Source: Ruminococcaceae bacterium UBA1405
GTDB lineage: Bacteria > Bacillota > Clostridia > Oscillospirales > Ruminococcaceae
DNA: 39,255 nucleotides
Assembly (NCBI GenBank): GCA_002305685.1
Contig: DBQB01000035.1
Location: forward strand, 1 to 39,255
Direction of reading: 5' to 3'
The stretch's first letter is position 1; every line of letters starts with the position of its first letter. Shown piece by piece: positions 32,487 through 39,171 of the stretch. The notes below the pieces were generated by a model that was not told the origin of the DNA, did no database searches, and saw nothing but the letters and a program-made list of their open reading frames with translations. The translations under genes were made by a program, and so were the position numbers.

Positions 32487-33857
32487 ATGATTACCGCCAA
32501 ATCTCGGCAAACCTTAAATCTCACCATTCTTTCCCTTGCCTGGCCAACCATTTTGGAGCAGGTTTTCCAGACACTGGTACAGTATGTGGATTCCGCTATG
32601 GTCGGAAGAATCGGAGCGGAAGCCTCTGCAACCGTCGGCGTTACCGGAACCGCCACTTGGCTTCTGACAGGATTTTCTTTTGCGGCAGGTGTTGGATTTT
32701 TGGCTTGCATCTCTCGGGCCATCGGAGCTGGGGATTTTGTGCTGGCGAGAAGGGTTAGCGCACAGTCCATTGTCTTTTCTCTTCTTTTAGGCACTGTATC
32801 CGGCGGGCTTGGTATCCTGATCAGTGGATCGCTGCCCGGTTGGATGGGGGCAGATCCGGCTTTACACCGGGACGCCGCAATCTATTTTGCCATCGTCTCG
32901 GCAGCGCTGGTGGTACGCAGCCCAATGATTGTATTCAGTTCCGTGCTGCGGGCTGCCGGGGATATGCGCACTCCGATGTTGGTTAACGTCACCGCCAATG
33001 TAGTAAATGTGCTCTTTAACTTCCTGCTGATTTATGAAACCCGCACGATACAGATATTGGGGCGCTCGATTACCATTTGGGGCGCCGGTATGGGGGTCGC
33101 TGGCGCGGCGCTTGGCACAGCCATCTCTTTTGTAGCTGGATTTCTGCTGATGCTTCCAGTCCTATATCGCAATCCTGCCATATCTCCAAAAGAATTCCCA
33201 CTGCTTCCCAACCGAGCCATTCTTCACCAGGTTATCGGGATCTCTATTCCCAGCGCTTTGCAGCGTCTGGTTCTCTGCCTAGGACAGATGGTCTTTACCG
33301 CACAGGTTACCAGCCTGGGTACTGTCCCGCTGGCTGCCCATTCCATCGCCATCACTGCGGAACAGGCTTTCTATATGCCCGGTTCCGGATACCAGGCTGC
33401 GGCAACCACCCTCTGCGGACAGGCCTTGGGCGCGGGTGATAAGGAACGGATCCGAAAAATCGCCCGCCGCTGTGCTCTGCTTTCGGTGGGAACTTTGGCG
33501 GCAACCGGCCTTTTGCTGTTTACATTTCCCGGTGCAGTCATGTCCATCTTTACCCCTGACCCGGCAGTCATCGCGCTGGGAGCGGCTGTGCTGCGCTTGG
33601 TTTCGGTATCAGAGCCGTTTTTTGGACTGACGATGGTGCTGGAGGGCGTCTTTAACGGCATTGGAGATACCCGTCCTGGTTTCTATATTTCCATGGTATC
33701 GATGTGGGGCTTCCGTATCCTTCCCACCCTGTTGTGTGTACGGGTATTCGGATTGGGTCTCACCGCAGTATGGTGCTGCATGGTGGCGGACGTTATCGGG
33801 CGCTCGCTGCTGCTTGCCATCCGGTTTTTGAAAGGCAGATGGTTACAGCGGCTCTGA
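32487..33857 (+). CDS. MATE family efflux transporter
   Basis: 456 residues with twelve predicted membrane helices in two repeats. The start of each repeat is visible: LSLAWPTILEQVFQTLVQYVDSAMVGRIGAEASA (residues about 12-45) and IGISIPSALQRLVLCLGQMVFTAQVTSLG. The MATE GSGYQAAATTLCGQALGAGDKERI segment is clear. It exports cations, drugs or metabolites by Na+ or H+ antiport; the substrate is unknown. The ATG at 32487 is preceded by GGAGGA with an 11-base spacer; an earlier in-frame codon at 32337 would add 50 soluble residues foreign to the family. Its 3' end overlaps the convergent YgjP-like gene by 15 bases. Confidence 0.92.
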   Translation: MITAKSRQTLNLTILSLAWPTILEQVFQTLVQYVDSAMVGRIGAEASATVGVTGTATWLLTGFSFAAGVGFLACISRAIGAGDFVLARRVSAQSIVFSLLLGTVSGGLGILISGSLPGWMGADPALHRDAAIYFAIVSAALVVRSPMIVFSSVLRAAGDMRTPMLVNVTANVVNVLFNFLLIYETRTIQILGRSITIWGAGMGVAGAALGTAISFVAGFLLMLPVLYRNPAISPKEFPLLPNRAILHQVIGISIPSALQRLVLCLGQMVFTAQVTSLGTVPLAAHSIAITAEQAFYMPGSGYQAAATTLCGQALGAGDKERIRKIARRCALLSVGTLAATGLLLFTFPGAVMSIFTPDPAVIALGAAVLRLVSVSEPFFGLTMVLEGVFNGIGDTRPGFYISMVSMWGFRILPTLLCVRVFGLGLTAVWCCMVADVIGRSLLLAIRFLKGRWLQRL

Positions 33858-34577
33858 AATCGGTTGGTGCCGCATCTGGCTGCGAATCATAGAAGCACCC
33901 GGAAGGTTTTGCTCCACCAATCGGTGGAAGGCTGGCGAGTGATCCATCCGAATCAGATGGCACAATTCATGTACAATGGTATATTCCAGGTATGCTTTGG
34001 GCATACACACCAAGTACAGATTCAGCGCAATTCTGCCGGTTTTGGCGCTGCGGCTTCCCCAACGGCTGGTCATCGGCTTGATGACCAGCCGTTGTTTTGC
34101 GGTCCCATAACTCTGACAGAAATGCTGCTGCCAACGCTCGTACAACGGCGGGATCTCTTGCTGTGCCTGCTCCCTCAAAAAAGCCAGCCACAGTTCTTTC
34201 CTTCGAACCAAATCATTAGAATCCTTCTGACAAAAGGCAAGAAGGTTTTCCCTGCTGTCATCCTTATTGACCAGCACGCAGTATTCCTTCATTCCCTCTT
34301 GCCAGGGAACCATCTCCACCTGGCAGCTCTTCCCCCAAAGCTGATACGTTTTTTCCTCTTTCCGCTGTACACTTTGCCGGGATAACACCTGCGCAATCCA
34401 GGAAGCCCTCAGGCGCAGTATCCTTTCAATCTCCCCAATCGGTACCCGCAGGGGCGCAGATACTACAATGCTGCCATCCCTATGGATGCGCAGATTTACG
34501 TTTTTGATTTTTTTACGGCACAACGTGTAATAAAGAATCCTATCGCCCATATCCATCTGCCTTTTTTCTTCCATCAT
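33843..34577 (-). CDS. YgjP/SprT-like metal-dependent protease family protein (DUF45)
   Basis: 244 residues. The N-terminal half (RKKIKNVNLRIHRDGSIVVSAP) and the C-terminal metalloprotease block (KPMTSRWGSRSAKTGRIALNLYLVCMPKAYLEYTIVHELCHLIRMDHSPAFHRLV) are diagnostic of the YgjP-like family. The zinc-binding HELCH is at residues 203-207, with the third ligand His213. The proteins are cytosolic; a function in proteolysis or DNA-protein crosslink repair has been suggested for relatives, but it is not settled. The ATG pair at 34577 lies after GAGGAAAATGG. It overlaps the MATE gene tail to tail by 15 bases. A perfect 14-bp inverted repeat lies inside the gene at 34061-34093. Confidence 0.9.
   Translation of the reverse strand: MMEEKRQMDMGDRILYYTLCRKKIKNVNLRIHRDGSIVVSAPLRVPIGEIERILRLRASWIAQVLSRQSVQRKEEKTYQLWGKSCQVEMVPWQEGMKEYCVLVNKDDSRENLLAFCQKDSNDLVRRKELWLAFLREQAQQEIPPLYERWQQHFCQSYGTAKQRLVIKPMTSRWGSRSAKTGRIALNLYLVCMPKAYLEYTIVHELCHLIRMDHSPAFHRLVEQNLPGASMIRSQMRHQPISEPL
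34061..34093. repeat. Perfect 14-bp inverted repeat inside the YgjP-like gene
   Basis: AACGGCTGGTCATC (34061-34074) and GATGACCAGCCGTT (34080-34093) are exact reverse complements around a 5-base loop. The sequence encodes the conserved RLVIKPMTSRW segment, so the pairing is superimposed on protein coding. Confidence 0.85.
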
Positions 34578-34683
34578 CTACCATTTTCCTCTCTTTTTTG
34601 ACCGGTACCTCTTTTGCCTGCGCCGCATATACTGATACCGATAACGGTACCCGACGCTTCTACCTACGGAAAGGAGAGTTACC

Positions 34684-35424
34684 ATGCCTTCTGTTTATCT
34701 AAGCCCCTCCACCCAACAAGACAATCTCTATGTCACCGGCGGAACCGAAGAACAATATATGAACCTGCTCACCGACGAAATTGTCCCCTATCTGCGTTCC
34801 AGCGGTATCTCTTACAGCCGCAATACACCAGATATGACGGCTGCCTCCTCTATCCGCGCCTCCAACGAAGGAAATTATGATCTGCATTTTGCCATCCACT
34901 CCAACGCTGCGCCGGAGGGAAAATATGGGCAGGTCCGCGGCATCGAAGTATATTATTTCCCGGGAAGCACCTTCGGGGAACGGGCAGCCAACCTAATCGC
35001 ACAGAATTTGCGCTCCATCTATCCTCTGCCTCAATTGGTACGCGCCTTGCCCAACACCCGTTTGGGAGAACTTCGTCTTACCCGTGCACCGGCGGTTTAC
35101 CTAGAGCTGGGATATCATGACAACCGCGAAGACGCCCAATGGATCATCTCCAATTTGCCGGCGATTGGCCGCAATCTGGCGCTTTCTTTGACCCAGCTGT
35201 TTCATCTTCCTTTGGTGCCCAAGCAGCAGGAACTGGCCGCCGCAATCGTCACACAGGGTGGAAACGTCAATCTGCGCAGCCGTCCTTCCACTTCTGCCCA
35301 GGTAATCGCACGCATCCCCAACGGCACACAGGTGACTTTGCTGGGACGCTGGCAGGACTGGGCTACCATCGCATACGGCAATCAGGTGGGATTTGTCTAC
35401 GGAATCTATGTCCAAGTTCTTTGA
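34684..35424 (+). CDS. N-acetylmuramoyl-L-alanine amidase (Amidase_3-like) with C-terminal SH3 domain
   Basis: 246 residues. Residues 1-175 match the clostridial Amidase_3 variant: VYLSPSTQQDNLYVTGGTEE, YDLHFAIHSNAAPEGKYG, GELRLTRAPAVYLELGYHDN. Residues 190-246 form a bacterial SH3 domain (VTQGGNVNLRSRPSTSAQV, GFVYGIYV). Such enzymes cut the bond between MurNAc and the stem peptide. The Glu ligand (E22 or E23), the late His72 and the catalytic-site Glu141 are visible, but the first zinc-binding His of the usual GHGG motif is missing. There is no signal peptide, so export would need lysis, a holin or mother-cell release, as for sporulation lysins. The start follows AAAGGAG. Confidence 0.87.
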   Translation: MPSVYLSPSTQQDNLYVTGGTEEQYMNLLTDEIVPYLRSSGISYSRNTPDMTAASSIRASNEGNYDLHFAIHSNAAPEGKYGQVRGIEVYYFPGSTFGERAANLIAQNLRSIYPLPQLVRALPNTRLGELRLTRAPAVYLELGYHDNREDAQWIISNLPAIGRNLALSLTQLFHLPLVPKQQELAAAIVTQGGNVNLRSRPSTSAQVIARIPNGTQVTLLGRWQDWATIAYGNQVGFVYGIYVQVL

Positions 35425-35619
35425 CTCCCTCTGAAAGTCAAAAGTCTCGAAAGTATAGGACACATCTCCTATCTTCCGAGACTTCTGACGCTGGTAAGCT
35501 TTCGGGTTTTTGGAACGTCGGGTTACTGGATTGAGTCCGTTCCAACTGCCCCGCTGCTGTGCAAAATAAGCCCGTCTTTGTTTTTTTGTACGTTTTTCCA
35601 AAGGGACATAACGATTCAT
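35101..35619 (-). CDS. Small basic conserved-type protein with an antisense run-on
   Basis: The first 60 or so residues (NRYVPLEKRTKKQRRAYFAQ, then RGSWNGLNPVTRRSKNPKAY) resemble a short, very basic hypothetical protein common in Clostridia, usually about 60-70 residues. The ATG at 35619 has GGGGGAG 8 bases upstream. After GDVSYTFETFDF the frame stays open for about 110 residues of Cys/Gln-rich sequence that is simply the complement of the amidase gene, stopping only at 35101. The natural stop was probably lost, or translation ends earlier by another route. I do not know its function. The hairpin at 35442-35484 lies within its coding sequence. Confidence 0.5.
   Translation of the reverse strand: MNRYVPLEKRTKKQRRAYFAQQRGSWNGLNPVTRRSKNPKAYQRQKSRKIGDVSYTFETFDFQRESKNLDIDSVDKSHLIAVCDGSPVLPASQQSHLCAVGDACDYLGRSGRTAAQIDVSTLCDDCGGQFLLLGHQRKMKQLGQRKRQIAANRRQIGDDPLGVFAVVMISQL
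35442..35484. terminator. Long hairpin at the amidase 3' end, probable terminator
   Basis: AAGTCTCG (35442-35449) pairs with CGAGACTT (35477-35484), and an inner ATAGGA/TCCTAT stem with an AAG/CTT step extends it. On the minus strand it is followed by TTGACTTT. It serves the amidase transcript weakly and the opposing small gene better, although it overlaps that gene's reading frame. Confidence 0.6.
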
Positions 35620-35745
35620 TTCCATTTCTCCCCCAAACAAGTTTTTGGCTTCTAATGAGTATAGCATTCTCCCTCGATCAAATCTATACTAAAATTATGA
35701 ACATTCCCATTGTTCTCGGCTTCTTTTTCAGGAAAAAGAAAATAC

Positions 35746-35774
35746 TTGCAAAACAGGAAACACTTTGCTATAAT
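35746..35774 (+). promoter_or_regulatory. Promoter of the tRNA-Ser gene
   Basis: TTGCAA (35746-35751), a 17-base spacer and a perfect TATAAT (35769-35774). The start of the tRNA is 40 bases downstream of the -10 box. Confidence 0.85.
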
Positions 35775-35813
35775 ATATTTGCTGTCTCTGCAGAGATAGT
35801 GTTTTATAAATTT

Positions 35814-35904
35814 GGAGACGTATCGAAGTGGTCGTAACGAGAACGACTCGAAATCGTTTTGTCTAGAGATAGGCACGTGGGTTCGAATCCCACCGTCTCC
35901 GCCA
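35814..35904 (+). tRNA. tRNA-Ser (anticodon CGA)
   Basis: 91 bases including an encoded CCA end. The acceptor stem GGAGACG pairs with CGTCTCC. The anticodon stem AACGA/TCGTT encloses the loop CTCGAAA with anticodon CGA, which reads UCG. A long variable arm, as in all serine tRNAs, precedes the T arm GTGGGTTCGAATCCCAC. It has its own promoter and terminator and is the likely anchor of the AT-rich island that follows. Confidence 0.95.
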
Positions 35905-35907
35905 AAG

Positions 35908-35958
35908 AAAGCACCGTAACCTTAATGCCCATTGCATCAAGGTTACGGTGCTTTTTTT
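35908..35958 (+). terminator. Terminator of the tRNA-Ser gene
   Basis: A perfect 16-bp stem (AAAGCACCGTAACCTT at 35908-35923 with AAGGTTACGGTGCTTT at 35939-35954) runs into seven T. It begins 3 bases after the CCA end. Confidence 0.95.
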
Positions 35959-36268
35959 CTCGCAAAGCTGATTCCACGACTTTCAGGCTTCCCGAACGCT
36001 GGCTGTTTACGGGTAAAAGGACAGGCAACTGCCATATCCGCACCCATAACAGCCCCAGAAAAACAGACGCTTAATTACTTCCGTCGTTATCTAGTAATCT
36101 AACACCGGCTAAGACCCGAAAATAGGCTGCATGGTGTTTGCAATTGAGAAAGAGAAAGACCGGTTCTCTTTCCATCTGACTGCCCCATATATCGAGGTGC
36201 GGCGGGGTTTGCCAAAAAGGTTAACGCCTCTAGCAGGCTGAAATGACGTATATTTCTTCATACTCTCA
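35959..36268. other. Gene-free stretch beside tRNA-Ser
   Basis: About 310 bases with no convincing open frame, repeat or RNA fold. The base composition shifts to AT-rich towards 36240. It does not repeat the 3' end of the tRNA, so no attachment-site duplicate is visible inside the window. It may be decayed mobile DNA. Confidence 0.4.
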
Positions 36269-36277
36269 TGGTATAAT
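36269..36277 (+). promoter_or_regulatory. Extended -10 promoter for the hypothetical gene
   Basis: TG-G-TATAAT (TG at 36269-36270, TATAAT at 36272-36277) is an extended -10 element; the -35 region is poor. It lies 52 bases before the start codon at 36330. Confidence 0.5.
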
Positions 36278-36329
36278 CTTCTTAGAACAACCGTACGTGC
36301 GGCAAATCGAAACTTGGCGGAGGTATTGG

Positions 36330-36806
36330 ATGAACAACACAGCTTCTAAATTGCTCATAAAAACATTCGATGGATCATTATTTGATTTTACAGTAACTCC
36401 AAAGTGTATGGATAGTTCCGTCGAATTTAATATGGCATACTATGATTATGATGGAGATAACTCTCTTCTGAAAGTAAGAGTTCGATTTCAAAATGTTGTT
36501 GCCATCGATTTTGAAGTAAACTTTTTTGATAATTTTATTGGTGCAGAACTTTGCGGATTTTATGAAATTCTCCAAGAAGAAATGAAGGAAAAAATAGTAG
36601 AAAAGATTTTCAACAATCGCTTGGATGGTTATTTATACCATGGAGATTATGATTATGACCCCAACGAAGAAAACGATATGCTGAACTGGCATAAATCGGT
36701 TGAAAAGTTGTTTCGAAATATGGAAAAGTACCATCTTTATCAGCAACAAACGCAAGGCGGTATTTATTACATTTTGGCAAGCGGATATGAAATCATTAGA
36801 CAGTAG
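36330..36806 (+). CDS. Hypothetical protein, AT-rich, possibly horizontally acquired
   Basis: 158 residues, acidic, rich in Phe, Tyr, Asp and Asn, with no signal peptide or membrane helix. Two regions stand out: a beta-rich N-terminus (LLIKTFDGSLFDFTVTPKC, then RVRFQNVVAIDFEVNFFDNF) and a helical middle (EILQEEMKEKIVEKIFNN). I do not recognise a family. The general character (small, acidic, AT-rich, alone near a tRNA) resembles immunity or orphan defence proteins, but this is only an impression. Base composition (mostly A/T-ending codons) is unlike the GC-richer neighbours. The ATG at 36330 follows GGAGG by 6 bases; the longer frame from 36243 would contain the promoter. Confidence 0.7.
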   Translation: MNNTASKLLIKTFDGSLFDFTVTPKCMDSSVEFNMAYYDYDGDNSLLKVRVRFQNVVAIDFEVNFFDNFIGAELCGFYEILQEEMKEKIVEKIFNNRLDGYLYHGDYDYDPNEENDMLNWHKSVEKLFRNMEKYHLYQQQTQGGIYYILASGYEIIRQ

Positions 36807-36914
36807 CAATCGCTAGTTTAGACAACTGAATACCTGAAATATGAACAGCCATTTTCACTTATTAAAAACCGTTACCCTTTTCTTTTACCCACGAGAAGGA
36901 AGGAGCAATCTGCC

Positions 36915-36992
36915 ATGAAAAAAGTAATGAAGAAACCTATGATCAATCAACCGTTCCGGTTAGGGCGAAAAAAAGGAAATCCGACCGTTTGA
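36915..36992 (+). CDS. Possible 25-residue small protein
   Basis: An ATG with a very good ribosome binding site (AAGGAG, 8-base spacer) opens 25 codons: MKKVMKKPMINQPFRLGRKK, then GNPTV. It is strongly basic. It may be a genuine small protein, the 5' stub of a decayed gene, or chance. The rest of the 300-base gap 36807-37106 shows nothing recognisable. Confidence 0.3.
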   Translation: MKKVMKKPMINQPFRLGRKKGNPTV

Positions 36993-37106
36993 AAACCCGC
37001 TAAAAGTGTTGCGGTAGATGAAGGTTTTAGGCGGTGCGCTCTGCCAAAAGCAGGCTTATATCCAAAATAAAAAGCGTCTGCAGAATTTTGCATCCCAAGA
37101 AAGTCG

Positions 37107-37730
37107 CTAGAGATAGTCCTTCAGACGATATTGCCCGCGCCCCGTTTTGATCAGCAACCCCTCGTCACAGAGCTTACTTACAACGCGCTGAAGCTGACGG
37201 CGGCTGCAATGGAGCAGTGGAAGCACCTGATTTACAGAGGTAATCTCATGGTTCGTTTGTACCTTTCTGAGAAAGATAAGCAGTTTTTCCTCTAAGGTTT
37301 GCGCTGCGGCGTCCATCACCGCCGAGACGGCCAGCTTTTTTGCAATTTGATGCAGCACAAACCGCAGAAAAACAGGATCGTTTTCCAGTATCCTCCGGTT
37401 CTCTCGAAAGGGTAATGCCAGGCAAAGCACAGTATCTTCCGCTTCGGTATGCCGCAGCTGTTTATCTGCTCCGCCGAACTCCATATCGCCCAACAGAGTT
37501 CCGCTGCCAGCTTTTGAGATGTAGCGAACCGCGCCATCTTCGGTCAAATGATAGATGGACACACTGCCTTTCACGATGATGTAAAACTGACAGAGCGGCT
37601 GAAGTGGTCCTTGCAACAGCTCACCCTTTTCAAACTCTACCAACTTGAGCACCGGCGGCTTTTGTTGGAAATACGGCTGCTGTCCCCTCCAAAAATATTC
37701 CAGTTTGGCCTTATCTCGAATTTCTTTCAT
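37107..37730 (-). CDS. Crp/Fnr-family transcriptional regulator
   Basis: 207 residues. A cyclic-nucleotide-binding-like beta barrel (about 25-120; LVEFEKGELLQGPLQPLCQF, YIIVKGSVSIYHLTEDGAVR, LGDMEFGG) is joined by a long dimerisation helix to a winged helix domain (TSVNQVLPLLHCSRRQLQRVVSKLCDEGLLIKTGRGQYRL). There is no N-terminal Cys cluster for an Fe-S centre, and the cAMP-contact residues are not conserved, so it is not classical Crp or Fnr. The layout resembles YeiL-type regulators. The divergent MATE gene and the palindrome at 37753 make it a likely regulator of that exporter and of itself. It has a GGGGAG ribosome binding site. Confidence 0.88.
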   Translation of the reverse strand: MKEIRDKAKLEYFWRGQQPYFQQKPPVLKLVEFEKGELLQGPLQPLCQFYIIVKGSVSIYHLTEDGAVRYISKAGSGTLLGDMEFGGADKQLRHTEAEDTVLCLALPFRENRRILENDPVFLRFVLHQIAKKLAVSAVMDAAAQTLEEKLLIFLRKVQTNHEITSVNQVLPLLHCSRRQLQRVVSKLCDEGLLIKTGRGQYRLKDYL

Positions 37731-37751
37731 ATTCTCCCCTTCTTTTCTTCT

Positions 37752-37780
37752 ATTGTGCCATATGACACAAACAATTTCAA
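37752..37780 (-). promoter_or_regulatory. Candidate promoter of the Crp/Fnr regulator
   Basis: On the minus strand TTGAAA (37775-37780), a 17-base spacer and CACAAT (37752-37757). The operator palindrome covers its -10 box and most of the spacer, consistent with autoregulation. The -10 match is only four of six. Confidence 0.4.
37753..37770. promoter_or_regulatory. CRP/FNR-type operator palindrome
   Basis: TTGTGCCATATGACACAA is an 18-bp palindrome with only one mismatched pair. The half-sites TTGTG/CACAA match the known TGTGA-N6-TCACA class of Crp/Fnr family sites. It lies in the 94-base gap between the regulator and the MATE gene and touches the -35 region of the latter. Confidence 0.75.
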
Positions 37781-37796
37781 TGGGAGTTTCTATAAT
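37768..37796 (+). promoter_or_regulatory. Candidate promoter of the third MATE gene
   Basis: A perfect TATAAT (37791-37796) with a poor -35 hexamer (CAAACA, 37768-37773) at 17 bases. A weak -35 overlapped by an operator is what an activator- or repressor-controlled promoter would look like. Confidence 0.55.
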
Positions 37797-37824
37797 ATAT
37801 TATATTTTTATGGAGGGAATGAAT

Positions 37825-39171
37825 ATGGCTTCTTTTTTCGATACAAAACACCTTTACCATAGTTATTTTAAGATGGCGTTTCCTGTAGTGTTGGGACTTG
37901 TGGTCACGCTGATCTACAATCTGGCGGACACATTCTTCATCGCCCAAACCAACGATACAAACTTGATTGCCGGGGTATCACTCTGCGCTCCAGTGTTTAC
38001 CGCCCTGATGGCTTTTGGCAACATCTACGGTCAGGGCAGCAGCTCGTTGATTTCACGGCTGCTGGGCAAAAACGATATCGTTACCGTGCGGCGTGTCAGC
38101 TCCTTCTGCTTTTACATCGCTCTAGTCACAGGCATTGTCCTGGGTGTGGTAATGACAGCGTTTTATCAGCCGATTCTTGTTTTGCTAGGTGCAAACGCAG
38201 ACACGCTGCCTCACGCATTTGAGTATTATATTGTGCTAGTGCTCTGTGCACCCATTATCGTACTCAGTTTTATCCACTCCAATCTCGTTCGCTGTGAGGG
38301 AATGTCCACAGAATCTATGGTGGGCACCATGCTTGGTGCCGTCATCAATATCATTCTGGACCCAATCCTCATTTCCGTCGTCGGCATGGGCGCGATGGGG
38401 GCGGCGATTGCGACGGTGATTGGCTATCTTTGCAGCGTACTCTATTTTCTCTGGCTGCTGCATAGAAAAAGCCGCTGCTTATCTATCAAACCCTCTCTGT
38501 GCCGTATCAGTGGCCAAGACCTAGGCCAGATTCTAGGCGTAGGTGTGACGGCTGCGCTGAGCAATCTTATGCAAAGTCTGTGCGTGATTGTTGTCAATCA
38601 GTTTCTCCTGCCCTATGGAAACGATAAAATTGCTGCCATGGGGATTGTACTGAAAATCAATATGATCGCTCAGCTGATCCTGACAGGATTTGCCTTTGGC
38701 GGTGTGCCATTGTTTGGCTATCTGTATGGAGCCAAACAGCATAATGAGATGAAACGGCTGATCCGTTTTTGTATTGGGTTTATGTCCACCCTCTCCGTGG
38801 TGCTGACAGCCGGTTTGTGTCTATTTGCCACACCGCTCATGGGAGCGTTTGTCAAGGATACCGGAATGATTGCTACCGGAGCCGAGATGCTTCGCTGGCA
38901 GGCGATCACAACGGTATTTGTCGGTGTGGTTTTGCTGCTCACCGTGCTGTTTCAGGCAACCGGCAAGGTTATTCCAGCCTTTGTACTATCCATCAGCCGC
39001 CAAGGCGTAGTATTTGTGGTGGCGCTGTTTGCCTGCGTCAAGCTCTTTTCTTACAATGGCGTACTGATGGGACAGGCTGTTGCAGATGTGCTCAGCACCG
39101 TAATTGCCATTGCTTTGTTGCTCGTTTTTAATCCAACGGCGCACTCTCAGGAGAATACAACCGCCGAATAA
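37825..39171 (+). CDS. MATE family efflux transporter, probably controlled by the adjacent Crp/Fnr regulator
   Basis: 448 residues with twelve predicted membrane helices. Visible MATE features are YFKMAFPVVLGLVVTLIYNLADTFFIAQ (helix 1 region), GQGSSSLISRLLGKND, and in the second half AIATVIGYLCSVLYFLWLL and GFAFGGVPLFGYLYGAKQHNEM. It uses an ion gradient to export small cations or drugs; the substrate is unknown. The ATG at 37825 follows GGAGGG by 7 bases; the open frame begins at 37645 but its first 60 residues overlap the regulator promoter region and are not part of the protein. It is divergent from the regulator. No terminator is seen in the remaining 84 bases of the window. Confidence 0.92.
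   Translation: MASFFDTKHLYHSYFKMAFPVVLGLVVTLIYNLADTFFIAQTNDTNLIAGVSLCAPVFTALMAFGNIYGQGSSSLISRLLGKNDIVTVRRVSSFCFYIALVTGIVLGVVMTAFYQPILVLLGANADTLPHAFEYYIVLVLCAPIIVLSFIHSNLVRCEGMSTESMVGTMLGAVINIILDPILISVVGMGAMGAAIATVIGYLCSVLYFLWLLHRKSRCLSIKPSLCRISGQDLGQILGVGVTAALSNLMQSLCVIVVNQFLLPYGNDKIAAMGIVLKINMIAQLILTGFAFGGVPLFGYLYGAKQHNEMKRLIRFCIGFMSTLSVVLTAGLCLFATPLMGAFVKDTGMIATGAEMLRWQAITTVFVGVVLLLTVLFQATGKVIPAFVLSISRQGVVFVVALFACVKLFSYNGVLMGQAVADVLSTVIAIALLLVFNPTAHSQENTTAE

Noticed and set aside
35804..36043. 79-residue minus-strand frame containing VGFEPTCLSLD
   Set aside because: This is the well-known false translation of the complement of a serine tRNA.
36290..36312. Resemblance to a group II intron domain V end (GCACGTACGGTT on the minus strand)
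   Set aside because: The partner strand of domain V is missing, and there is no reverse transcriptase or other intron domain nearby.
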